Shown: positions 1 to 6,378 of the stretch, one piece after another
Numbering within the stretch: the first letter of the stretch is position 1
Layout: each line of letters starts with the position of its first letter
Translations under genes and position numbers: made by a program
The notes under the pieces: model-generated
The model's input: the letters and a program-made list of their open reading frames with translations, nothing else
Databases searched by the model: none
Told to the model about the DNA's origin: nothing
Assembly: GCF_934359325.1 (NCBI RefSeq)
Contig: NZ_CAKRLH010000025.1
Coordinates: 1-13,656, forward strand
Direction: 5' to 3'
Source: an uncultured Porphyromonas sp.
GTDB taxonomy: Bacteria; Bacteroidota; Bacteroidia; Bacteroidales; Porphyromonadaceae
DNA length: 13,656 bases

Positions 1-304
1 CGTAGAAATAGCCCTCCAGCTCCTCTCGCTCCTTCTTCCGCTGCTCTGCAGTCAGGTAGCTTGAGTGAGGATCGAGATGAGACATGAGGCTCGGGATTAG
101 GGTCTCCACCAAGCTGTCACTTGAGACCTCGTCTACATACTGAGTATTGATCAGATCAAGTGATGCCTGGAGCTTACCCAGGGCGGAGTTTTTCCCAAGT
201 CCTGCCCTATAACGCCCCAGATAATACCCGCCCCCGGCCAGGAGAAGTGTCGCAAGTACTACGAGGAGGGTAGCGAGTATATTACGGACAGATTCTTTTG
301 TCAT
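1..304 (-). CDS. S41-family C-terminal processing peptidase, N-terminal part (runs off left edge)
   Basis: Only the first 101 codons are present; the gene continues beyond base 1. The start is ATG at 302-304, 14 bases after the stop of the dCMP deaminase gene, so the two are probably co-transcribed. Residues about 8-30 form one hydrophobic segment rich in Leu, Ala and Gly after a short polar N-terminus, which fits a signal anchor holding the enzyme in the cytoplasmic membrane with its body in the periplasm. The segment reading YVDEVSSDSLVE, followed by a stretch ending LDPHSSYLT, is the typical N-terminal region before the PDZ domain of CtpA/Prc-type proteases, which trim C-termini of exported proteins with a Ser/Lys dyad. 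The PDZ and catalytic domains lie outside the window, so activity cannot be judged. Confidence 0.85.
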   Translation of the reverse strand, partial: MTKESVRNILATLLVVLATLLLAGGGYYLGRYRAGLGKNSALGKLQASLDLINTQYVDEVSSDSLVETLIPSLMSHLDPHSSYLTAEQRKKEREELEGYFY

Positions 305-318
305 AGCCAGACGTGCCG

Positions 319-771
319 TTAGAGATCTTCGGAAGAGTCTATGTCGATATGATCCACCGCGATGCCTGCCTGACGAAGTAGATCGATGCCCTCAGTGATT
401 CGGTACTGAGTCGCATAGACAACCCTTCGTATCCCTGCCTGGATGATGAGCTTAGCACACTCCATACAGGGGGAGTTTGTCACGTAGATAGTCGCTCCGG
501 TGCTGTTATTATTGGAGGCGGCGACTTTGGTTATCGCATTGGCCTCGGCATGAAGCACATAGGCCTTTGTCTTGCCCTCATCGTCTTCGCACTTGTTCTC
601 AAATCCTGACGGTGTGCCGTTATATCCGTCGGAGATGATCATCTTGTCCTTGACGATGAGTGCTCCCACATTGAGCCGCGTGCAGTAGGAGTTTTCCGCC
701 CATATGCGCGCCATCCGGAGGTACTTCTTGTCGACCTCCAGCTGCTTCTTTTCCTCGTGAAATAGAGCCAT
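319..771 (-). CDS. deoxycytidylate (dCMP) deaminase family protein
   Basis: This cytosolic zinc enzyme should convert dCMP to dUMP, the precursor of dTMP. The 150-residue length fits the family. Both zinc motifs are intact: H74-A75-E76 (one His ligand plus the catalytic Glu) in the context HAEANAI, and P101-C102-x-x-C105 (two Cys ligands) in SPCMEC. The segment GYNGTPSGFENKCED near residues 49-63 is typical of dCMP deaminases rather than cytidine or guanine deaminases. The ATG at 769-771 lies 24 bases after the argS stop. It is therefore likely the third gene of a panD-argS-deaminase-protease run. ComEB-type naming is used in some genomes, but nothing here suggests a competence role. Confidence 0.9.
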   Translation of the reverse strand: MALFHEEKKQLEVDKKYLRMARIWAENSYCTRLNVGALIVKDKMIISDGYNGTPSGFENKCEDDEGKTKAYVLHAEANAITKVAASNNNSTGATIYVTNSPCMECAKLIIQAGIRRVVYATQYRITEGIDLLRQAGIAVDHIDIDSSEDL

Positions 772-795
772 AGCCTTGTCGTGCTAACAGGAGCG

Positions 796-2601
796 TTACA
801 TCCTCTTGGGTACCTGTATACCGAGAAGCCCCATGGCAGTCTTGATCACCTTTCCGGTCTCCTCACTCAGGCTAATACGGAAGGAGCGGAGCTGCGCATT
901 TTCTTCCCGAAGCACAGGACAGTCGTGATAGAACTGATTGTAGAGCTTTACTAAGTCAAAGGTGTAGTTGCAGATCGCAGCAGGATTGAGATCATCCGCA
1001 GCAGCTGACACCACGCTCGGAAAGCGGTCGATCGCCTGCACGAGCGACTTCTCCTTCTCCTCCAGCTCGAGTGCGGCACCTCTCCAGTTGATTCGATCAC
1101 CAGCTTTGCTGACCAGACTGCAGATACGTGCATAGGTATACTGGATGAATGGTCCGGTATTGCCATTGAAGTCAATGGACTCCTCCGGGTCAAACATCAT
1201 GTTCTTCCGCGGATCGACCTTAAGGAGGAAGTACTTCAGAGCGCCCATGCCGACGATCTCATCGACCTCATTGCGCTCATCCTCGGGGAGCTCCTTGATC
1301 TGCCCCTGCGTCTCGCTCACATTATGCGCCTCCTCATGCATCGCCTGCATCAGATCATCAGCATCGACGACCGTACCCTCGCGACTCTTCATCTTGCCGT
1401 TGGGCAGCTCCACCATACCATAGGAGAAGTGGACAAGCTCCTTGCCGAAGGGGAAGCCGAGCCTATCAAGCAGGATGGAGAGGACCTGGAAGTGGTACTC
1501 CTGCTCATTGCCCACCACGTAGACCATGTGGTCGATCGGATAGTCAGTGAAGCGCATTTTTGCCGTGCCGATATCCTGAGTCATGTAGACCGAGGTGCCA
1601 TCGGAGCGGAGCAGGATCTTTCGATCCAGCCCGTCCTCGCGCAGATCAGCCCAAACGGAACCGTCCTCATCCCGAACAAAGAGTCCCTCGTCCAGTCCAC
1701 GAAGCACCTCCTGCTTACCCTCGAGGTAGGTGTCGCTCTCGTAGTAAATCTTATCGAAGTCGACACCCAGCCGCTTGTAAGTCTCGTCAAATCCGGCATA
1801 GACCCAGTCGTTCATCCGCTTCCATAGCGAGCGAACCTGCTCATCTCCGGCCTCCCACTTCTCGAGCATCTGGCGCGCTTCCTTCATCAGCGGACTGGCT
1901 GCCTCGGCCTCTTCCTTAGAGAGTCCCTGAGAGTCCATCAGCTCCTTCACCTCAGCCCGGTAATGCTTATCAAAGAGGACATAGAAGTCTCCCACCAGGT
2001 GATCCCCCTTCTTGCCCGAGCTCTCCGGCGTAATGTCGTCGCCCCACTTGAGCCACGCCAGCATCGACTTGCAGATGTGGATACCTCGGTCATTGACGAT
2101 ATTGGTCTTGATCACCTGACAGCCGTTCGCCTCCAGGATCTGCGCCAGACTGTACCCGAGGAGGTTATTCCGCACATGCCCGAGGTGAAGCGGCTTATTG
2201 GTATTGGGCGAGGAGTACTCGATCATATAGAGTGGAGCATCCTCACCTGCAGTCCGGGTGCCGAAGTGCTCCTGATCCGTCACTTCGCCAAGCTGATCCA
2301 CATAGAGGGCAGAGGTGAGGGAGAGATTAAGAAATCCCTTGACCACATTATAGCTCCGGATCATCCGAGGGCAGTGAGCTGTTAGGTAGTCACCCACGGC
2401 ACTGCCCAGTTCCTCAGGCTTCAAGTGAGCCTGCTTGAGGAATGGGAAAACGACTAGGGTGAAGTCCCCATCCTGATCCTTCCGAGTGGGATCCAGCCGT
2501 ACTTTCTCAGGCGAGAGGTCTATATCGAAGAGGGACTTCAGAGCCTCCGAGACCGCTGTCTGGAGATGATTCTCAAGGGTATGATAAGATCTATTAGTCA
2601 T
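796..2601 (-). CDS. argS: arginyl-tRNA synthetase
   Basis: Class I aminoacyl-tRNA synthetase that charges tRNA-Arg in the cytosol; 601 residues is normal for the family. The N-terminal Add-1 tRNA-recognition domain covers roughly residues 1-110. The ATP-binding HIGH motif appears as HLGH (139-142) in the ArgRS-specific context SSPNTNKPLHLGH. The KMSKS-equivalent loop is GKMKSREGT (402-410). The alpha-helical DALR anticodon-binding domain starts near NTGPFIQYTYAR (about residue 480) and runs to the end. The start is the ATG at 2599-2601, five bases after the panD stop. The gene looks intact, with no missing motif. Confidence 0.97.
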   Translation of the reverse strand: MTNRSYHTLENHLQTAVSEALKSLFDIDLSPEKVRLDPTRKDQDGDFTLVVFPFLKQAHLKPEELGSAVGDYLTAHCPRMIRSYNVVKGFLNLSLTSALYVDQLGEVTDQEHFGTRTAGEDAPLYMIEYSSPNTNKPLHLGHVRNNLLGYSLAQILEANGCQVIKTNIVNDRGIHICKSMLAWLKWGDDITPESSGKKGDHLVGDFYVLFDKHYRAEVKELMDSQGLSKEEAEAASPLMKEARQMLEKWEAGDEQVRSLWKRMNDWVYAGFDETYKRLGVDFDKIYYESDTYLEGKQEVLRGLDEGLFVRDEDGSVWADLREDGLDRKILLRSDGTSVYMTQDIGTAKMRFTDYPIDHMVYVVGNEQEYHFQVLSILLDRLGFPFGKELVHFSYGMVELPNGKMKSREGTVVDADDLMQAMHEEAHNVSETQGQIKELPEDERNEVDEIVGMGALKYFLLKVDPRKNMMFDPEESIDFNGNTGPFIQYTYARICSLVSKAGDRINWRGAALELEEKEKSLVQAIDRFPSVVSAAADDLNPAAICNYTFDLVKLYNQFYHDCPVLREENAQLRSFRISLSEETGKVIKTAMGLLGIQVPKRM

Positions 2602-2606
2602 ATGGA

Positions 2607-2960
2607 TTAGTCGACAAGTTTATTAGTAGTTGTATCGGGGAAGATAACCGTTGGCTCGAAGTTGAGAGCCTCCTCCGGTGTCATATGCGCATAGGATATG
2701 ATGAGGACGATGTCGCCCGGTAGGAAGTGTCGGGCTGCGGCACCATTGAGACAGATTGTCCCGCTGCCTCGCTCCCCAGGGATCACATAGGTCTCCAGCC
2801 GAGCGCCGTTATTATTATTGACCACCTGCACCTTCTCTCCTCTGATCAGGTGGGCTGCATCCATCAGCTCCTCATCGATGGTGATACTTCCCACGTAATT
2901 GAGGTTTGCCTCGGTGACGTGGACCCGATGAATCTTGGACTTTAGTACTCCGATATACAT
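2607..2960 (-). CDS. panD: aspartate 1-decarboxylase (pyruvoyl enzyme)
   Basis: It converts L-aspartate to beta-alanine for pantothenate and coenzyme A synthesis. The 117-residue proenzyme has the self-cleavage site G24-S25 (in NYVGSITID), where Ser25 becomes the pyruvoyl cofactor. The active-site positions known from the E. coli enzyme are all present with the same numbering: K9, R54, T57 and Y58. The ATG at 2958-2960 is 59 bases after the ispF stop, and the gene ends five bases before argS. It is probably the first gene of a panD-argS-deaminase-protease unit, or a late gene of the rex-porV-ispF transcript. No panB or panC is nearby. Confidence 0.96.
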   Translation of the reverse strand: MYIGVLKSKIHRVHVTEANLNYVGSITIDEELMDAAHLIRGEKVQVVNNNNGARLETYVIPGERGSGTICLNGAAARHFLPGDIVLIISYAHMTPEEALNFEPTVIFPDTTTNKLVD

Positions 2961-2990
2961 TGACTAGCTGGCTTAGGGTAATTCCGGACG

Positions 2991-2998
2991 CAAAATTA
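2991..2998 (-). promoter_or_regulatory. possible -7 promoter box for panD
   Basis: On the minus strand this reads TAATTTTG, an exact fit to the Bacteroidetes -7 consensus TAnnTTTG, about 30 bases before the panD ATG. I found no TTTG-like -33 element at the expected 19-21 base distance, so this is a weak call. If real, it separates panD-argS from the upstream ispF transcript. Confidence 0.3.
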
Positions 2999-3019
2999 GC
3001 TCTTTTTTAGCTCTTCTCA

Positions 3020-3505
3020 TTACTGATAAATGAGGACAACTGCGTGGGCGGCCATCCCCTCCTCTCGCCCCACAAAGCCCATCCGCTCGTTGGTGGTGGC
3101 CTTAATGGAGACCTCATCCACAGACAGGTCAAGCGTCTCTGCAATCCGTTCCTGCATCCGAGGGACAAAGGGACTAAGCTTAGGCGCCTCCGCCACGATC
3201 GTTGCATCTATATTACCCACCCTATAGCCTCTCTCAAGGAGGAGCCGAAAGACCTCCCGGAGGAGCACCACGGAGTCGGCTCCGGCGTATCTCGGGTCGG
3301 TGTCGGGGAAGTGGTAGCCTATATCTCGCATAGCTGCCGCACCGAGGAGGGCATCAGCGATAGCATGTAGCAGCACGTCGGCATCAGAGTGTCCGAGAAG
3401 CCCTCTCTCGGCAGGGACAGTGACACCTCCCAAGATCAGCTTACGTCCCTCCACATAGCGGTGGACGTCATATCCGTAGCCAACTCGTATCTTAGGTACG
3501 CTCAT
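3020..3505 (-). CDS. ispF: 2-C-methyl-D-erythritol 2,4-cyclodiphosphate synthase
   Basis: MEP-pathway enzyme that cyclises CDP-methylerythritol 2-phosphate, releasing CMP, on the way to isopentenyl diphosphate. The 161-residue length is standard for this trimeric cytosolic enzyme. The divalent-metal ligands D13, H15 (GYDVH) and H47 (DADVLLHAIAD) are present, as are DIGYHFPDTD (61-70) and the C-terminal signature TTNERMGFVGREEG. The ATG at 3503-3505 overlaps the porV stop by one base (TGATG), which indicates translational coupling with porV. A porV-ispF pairing also occurs, to my recollection, in Porphyromonas gingivalis. Confidence 0.97.
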   Translation of the reverse strand: MSVPKIRVGYGYDVHRYVEGRKLILGGVTVPAERGLLGHSDADVLLHAIADALLGAAAMRDIGYHFPDTDPRYAGADSVVLLREVFRLLLERGYRVGNIDATIVAEAPKLSPFVPRMQERIAETLDLSVDEVSIKATTNERMGFVGREEGMAAHAVVLIYQ

Positions 3506-4659
3506 CAGAAGTCTGTACTCAGGGTTACTCGAAGCGTGTTATTGAGCGGTGACTTGCTATCCTGAGCCACGAAGTATGCAAGATCCAACTGCACCATCTC
3601 GTAGCGGAATCCCCCTCCGAGAGAGAGACCGGTCCCGAGTCCGGCATTGGAGTTCTGGTGTCTGTACCCGACTCTGCCGAAGGCTCTACCCTTGTATGCA
3701 TACTGAAGACCCAGAGAGCAGCCGAGGTCACGCCAGGCATCGGGATCGCTCCAGGACTCTCCGATCGCCTCCCAGGGCGAGAGCTTATAGTATGCCTTGC
3801 GCTGCTCATCCAGACTACTCCCACCCTGTCCGGCGGTAGGGTACTGCGGGACCATAAGCTTATCCCCGGTGATCAGGAGAGAGAGCTCATCCGACTCGGT
3901 CAGGTGAAGTCGCACACCCACGCCGAAGTCCAGAGTAGCCGGAGAGTAAAGGTAGGAGAGTCCTCCATCATGAGAAATCTTTCCTCCAATATTACGTACT
4001 GCAAGGGCTGCGGTAAGCTCAGTCGATAGTCTCTCGATGGAGACCGGCTGACTGTACGTGAGGCTCAGGTCCCCCATCACAGTCTGCGCGAGACTCGAGA
4101 CTCCGTTCTGAGAGATATTGTAATCCGAGACAAAGTACCGGAGTCCCACTCCCATACTCAGTGACGGCAGTATCCGCAGTCCATACCCGAGATCGACGGA
4201 GAGCTCATAGGGTCGCGTCTCCAAGACAGTCCGCTGGCTCTTGGGGAATGCGAGCGTCTGACCGACACTGAAGTACCTCACCCCCGCTGCGATCGAGTGC
4301 CGCAGGCCGGATGCCCCGTCAATAGAGTAGTAGCCAAGGAGCGTTGAGAGGTTGGTATCTCGTGAGAGATCCGGCATCCAGGGGGTAAAGGAGAGAGACA
4401 CGCCCCACGTCTCCTCAGAGAACGGGAGGAGGGACATATTGTGCATCAGAGCAAAGGCACCCTGTGCAGCCAGCAGACCAGTTTCCCCCAAGCCGGCCGA
4501 GGTAGCATCGGGAGTGATCAGGAGCGACGGCGCACCTGTCACCCGAGGAGCCCAGACTCTATCCTGCGGCTCATCGCCCACCCTCTCTTGCGCAAGCAGA
4601 GGAGCGTACGGCAGGAGGAGCAGGAGAGCTAGCGCCATCCATTTCTTGTCTGTATTCAT
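3505..4659 (-). CDS. porV: type IX secretion system outer-membrane protein PorV (LptO)
   Basis: PorV is an outer-membrane beta-barrel that shuttles T9SS cargo from the secretion channel to the PorU sortase, where cargo is cut and attached to A-LPS. This protein has 384 residues, close to known PorV proteins. Residues 1-23 are a signal peptide (polar start, Leu-rich core, cleavage likely at LLA|Q). Family-like segments are SLLITPDATSAGLGETG after the signal peptide, VSLSFTPWMPDLSRDTNL with the following GYYS, PYELSVDLGYG, SMGVGLRYF, and AVRNIGGKISHDGG. Many short alternating strands and a terminal Phe (STDF) fit outer-membrane barrel assembly. The ATG at 4657-4659 overlaps the stop of the FAH-like gene by four bases (ATGA). 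The usual partner porU is not adjacent. PorQ and other PorV/PorQ-family proteins were considered, but the NIGGKIS segment favours PorV. Confidence 0.88.
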   Translation of the reverse strand: MNTDKKWMALALLLLLPYAPLLAQERVGDEPQDRVWAPRVTGAPSLLITPDATSAGLGETGLLAAQGAFALMHNMSLLPFSEETWGVSLSFTPWMPDLSRDTNLSTLLGYYSIDGASGLRHSIAAGVRYFSVGQTLAFPKSQRTVLETRPYELSVDLGYGLRILPSLSMGVGLRYFVSDYNISQNGVSSLAQTVMGDLSLTYSQPVSIERLSTELTAALAVRNIGGKISHDGGLSYLYSPATLDFGVGVRLHLTESDELSLLITGDKLMVPQYPTAGQGGSSLDEQRKAYYKLSPWEAIGESWSDPDAWRDLGCSLGLQYAYKGRAFGRVGYRHQNSNAGLGTGLSLGGGFRYEMVQLDLAYFVAQDSKSPLNNTLRVTLSTDF

Positions 4660-5267
4660 TCGATTCCAATACTAAGTAGTTCCTTATCCCCCTCCGCAAC
4701 GAATAGGTAGCGCCCCCGCTCCAGAGAGCGGTACCCGCTCCACAGGGGGAAGCAGAGGCAGTCGCCAGTCTTGAGGAGGAAGCGCTGAGCCACACCCGAC
4801 ACCACCTCATTGATCCTCTCCCGAGAGGGTAGAGAGAGGGACTCGAGAGGCTCATCCAGCTGCACAGCTCCATCGCTCTCTAATATCGATAATGAAGCAC
4901 CGCTAAGCTCCTCGAGAGAAAGGAAGCGGGTCAGCGCCAGTGAGCCATCAAAGGAGTACGACAGCCCCGGATCCATCCCCGACCGAAGGCGCTCCTCCAG
5001 CAACTCTCTGTCTGCCAGAGCGAGCCCAATCGCCGCTTGGTGGTAGTACCGATCGGCAAAGCGCGGCTCAAATCCCTTACCCGCTCGGTCCATCCTCACT
5101 ACGAGCTGAGGCATATACGAGAGACCCCTCATCCAGGAGGTGATCATCACTCGCTTACCACTATTCAGTAGTGTGTGATCCCCTCTGAGATAGAGATCCT
5201 CCATCAGAGGACACCCCGACAGCCCCGAACGGCTGAGGCGAGAGAAGTCCGTACAGAATACCTTCAT
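4656..5267 (-). CDS. degenerate fumarylacetoacetate hydrolase (FAH)-fold protein, probable pseudoenzyme
   Basis: The 203-residue protein follows the FAH/FAHD1-like fold: LYLRGDHTLLNSG (25-37), LVVRMDRAGKGFEPRFADRYY (from 55), SFDGS (105-109) and RFLLKTGD (162-169) match the order of the conserved blocks. Active FAH-fold enzymes carry an E-x-E pair and a later Asp as metal ligands and a Lys just before FDGS. By alignment from memory, this protein has M52, Q54, A83 and Y104 at those places. The usual TGTP-x-GVGP block after KTGD reads as a Cys/Phe/Pro/Leu stretch instead. Catalysis therefore seems unlikely, although the frame is open and tightly packed. It overlaps rex by four bases upstream and porV by four bases downstream, so it is surely co-translated with both. 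Its job is unknown; a structural or ligand-binding role is conceivable. Confidence 0.75.
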   Translation of the reverse strand: MKVFCTDFSRLSRSGLSGCPLMEDLYLRGDHTLLNSGKRVMITSWMRGLSYMPQLVVRMDRAGKGFEPRFADRYYHQAAIGLALADRELLEERLRSGMDPGLSYSFDGSLALTRFLSLEELSGASLSILESDGAVQLDEPLESLSLPSRERINEVVSGVAQRFLLKTGDCLCFPLWSGYRSLERGRYLFVAEGDKELLSIGIE

Positions 5268-5914
5268 GACTCCTCGTGATCCATGGAGCTGACTCTATTG
5301 AACATCACTGCAAGGCTGGCATACATCGAGAGATTCTCCACCACCACACCCTCCGGCACCGATATACGGAAGGGGGTAAAGTTCCAGATCGCCCTAAAGC
5401 CATACGCCACCAGCTGGTCGGTCACCTCCTGAGCAAACTCCACCGGCACCGTCAGTACACCGATGCGTACATCATCCCGGACGTTACACTCGAGGTCTGC
5501 CATGTCGTAGATCGGCACCCCGAGGGAGTCATCCCCGATCACCTCAGGACTGGTATCGAAGCCCGCGACAATGTCCAGACCATACTGATAGAGTCCCTTA
5601 TCCCGTATCAGTGCCGCACCCAGGTTTCCGCACCCAAAGACGTATGCCCTGTGCTGATCCACAAAGCCGAGGAACTTACCCAGCACCTCTACCATCTCAT
5701 CAGTCGAGTAACCCACCCGCGTCTTGCCCACGATATTGACATACGAGAGATCCTTCGCCACCAGCGACGGATCGATACCGATGCTTCGAGCAATATAGGT
5801 ACTGGAGACCACCTCCTTTCCTCGTGCTTGCAGCAGCTTTATGTAAGCCAGGTACCACGGCAGACGTCGGAGGACAGGCTCCGGCACTTGATTTTTGGGC
5901 TTCTTCCTACTCAT
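5264..5914 (-). CDS. rex: redox-sensing transcriptional repressor Rex
   Basis: Rex dimers bind operator DNA when NAD+ is high and let go when NADH accumulates, controlling fermentative and respiratory genes. The protein has 216 residues from the ATG at 5912-5914. An in-frame GTG 33 bases upstream is less likely because the ATG version starts with the usual basic leader (MSRKK). The N-terminal winged helix covers about residues 10-75 (PEPVLRRLPWYL, STYIARSIGIDPSLVAKDLS). The Rossmann domain starts with YVFGCGNLGAAL, GxGxxG at 94-99. The block WNFTPFRISVPEGVVVENLSM near the end is typical of Rex. It heads a cluster with the FAH-like gene, porV and ispF, joined by overlaps of one to four bases. 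No canonical Rex operator (TTGTGAA-N4-TTCACAA type) was seen upstream. Confidence 0.95.
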   Translation of the reverse strand: MSRKKPKNQVPEPVLRRLPWYLAYIKLLQARGKEVVSSTYIARSIGIDPSLVAKDLSYVNIVGKTRVGYSTDEMVEVLGKFLGFVDQHRAYVFGCGNLGAALIRDKGLYQYGLDIVAGFDTSPEVIGDDSLGVPIYDMADLECNVRDDVRIGVLTVPVEFAQEVTDQLVAYGFRAIWNFTPFRISVPEGVVVENLSMYASLAVMFNRVSSMDHEES

Positions 5915-5996
5915 ACTTATCGTTTCAGTGACCCCTTGGTCCACCACGCGAGCTCACTGAGCACTCAGCGTCATACGATCTCCTGACCAAGGTGTC

Positions 5997-6004
5997 CAAA
6001 TTTA
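5997..6004 (-). promoter_or_regulatory. possible -7 promoter box for rex cluster
   Basis: On the minus strand this reads TAAATTTG, an exact fit to the Bacteroidetes -7 consensus TAnnTTTG. It would start RNA near base 5990 and give a leader of about 75 bases before the rex ATG. The region 19-21 bases upstream lacks a clear TTTG, so the -33 half is unsupported. An 11-bp inverted repeat (5970-5980 and 6052-6062) brackets it. Confidence 0.35.
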
Positions 6005-6082
6005 CGATTTTTCTCCTTAATTACCCCGTTCGATGCCACACCTCACCGAAGGATCGTATGACCAAGGAGAAGACACACTAGT

Positions 6083-6166
6083 TCTAAACCCGATATTAGT
6101 TCACACTAATATCGGGTTTAGTGTTCACTAATACCGGTAATAGTGTAGACTCATGCCGGTGTTAGT
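6083..6166. repeat. tandem array of four 18-bp palindrome-like units at exact 22-bp spacing
   Basis: Units start at 6083, 6105, 6127 and 6149: TCTAAACCCGATATTAGT, ACTAATATCGGGTTTAGT, ACTAATACCGGTAATAGT and ACTCATGCCGGTGTTAGT. They are separated by the 4-base spacers TCAC, GTTC and GTAG. The approximate consensus is the palindrome ACTAATACCGGTATTAGT. The third unit is self-complementary at 8 of 9 base pairs. The first is the reverse complement of the second at 17 of 18 bases, and neighbouring units from the second onward match at 14 of 18. No further copy fits at 6061 or 6171. The array lies 169-252 bp upstream of the rex ATG. Confidence 0.85.
6084..6121. repeat. perfect 16-bp inverted repeat with 6-base loop
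   Basis: CTAAACCCGATATTAG at 6084-6099 is the exact reverse complement of 6106-6121, with TTCACA between them. It arises because the first two units of the 22-bp array are inverted copies of each other. It is not followed by a T tract on either strand, so it is not a typical intrinsic terminator. Confidence 0.95.
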
Positions 6167-6266
6167 TTTCTGGGCATCCTATGCGGTTCTGATGGATCTG
6201 ACCTATCCCGTCACTCCAGACCTTGGAAGCGTGAGCATAGGCAACGAATTGAGGACGAAACGGCAC

Positions 6267-6311
6267 AAAAAAGAGCCGGAGTACTCTCCTCAGACTTGAG
6301 GAGGCACTCCG
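6267..6311 (-). terminator. intrinsic terminator of rng
   Basis: Read on the minus strand, a GC-rich hairpin is followed directly by GGCTC and then six T (6272-6267). The stem pairs 6277-6282 with 6306-6311 and 6286-6292 with 6297-6303. It has a small internal loop (ACT against GC) and a 4-base apical loop at 6293-6296. It lies 68 bases past the rng stop codon and closes the hup-rng unit before the rex promoter region. Confidence 0.82.
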
Positions 6312-6378
6312 ACTTGTTGTTCCTTTAGGTTGCTTCTCTTATCGAGAGCGAGTAATATGGGGGCTGGTCTCAGCCCTA

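Larger units (their letters stand above)
5915..6378. other. 464-bp gene-free region between rng and rex
   Basis: I see no convincing gene on either strand here. In order of minus-strand transcription it holds the rng terminator (6267-6311), an unassigned stretch (about 6170-6266), a four-unit palindromic array (6083-6166), an 11-bp inverted repeat with arms at 5970-5980 and 6052-6062, a possible rex -7 box (5997-6004), and three copies of GACCAAGG (5934-5941 inverted, 5985-5992, 6060-6067). It is by far the most structured noncoding DNA in the window and most likely controls the rex-porV cluster. Confidence 0.7.

Noticed and set aside
5915..5947. Upstream GTG start for rex
   Set aside because: The ATG at 5914 gives the normal Rex N-terminus, and the extension is not family-like.
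5276..5986. Plus-strand open frame of 236 codons opposite rex
   Set aside because: It is antisense to a clear rex gene, has His- and Arg-rich shadow composition and no family motif.
6084..6121. The 16-bp inverted repeat as an intrinsic terminator
   Set aside because: No U tract follows on either strand, and the real rng terminator with six T is already present at 6267-6311.
6083..6166. The 22-bp ladder as a small CRISPR array
   Set aside because: Spacers are only 4 bases, the units are imperfect palindromes in mixed orientation, and no cas gene is present.
5915..6166. Classical Rex operator for autoregulation
   Set aside because: I looked for TTGTGAA-N4-TTCACAA and relaxed forms. Only isolated GTTCAC half-words occur, inside the 22-bp array.
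6177..6241. Inverted words CCTATGC and GCATAGG as a structured RNA
   Set aside because: Seven-bp arms about 50 bases apart with no supporting inner helices are weak evidence.
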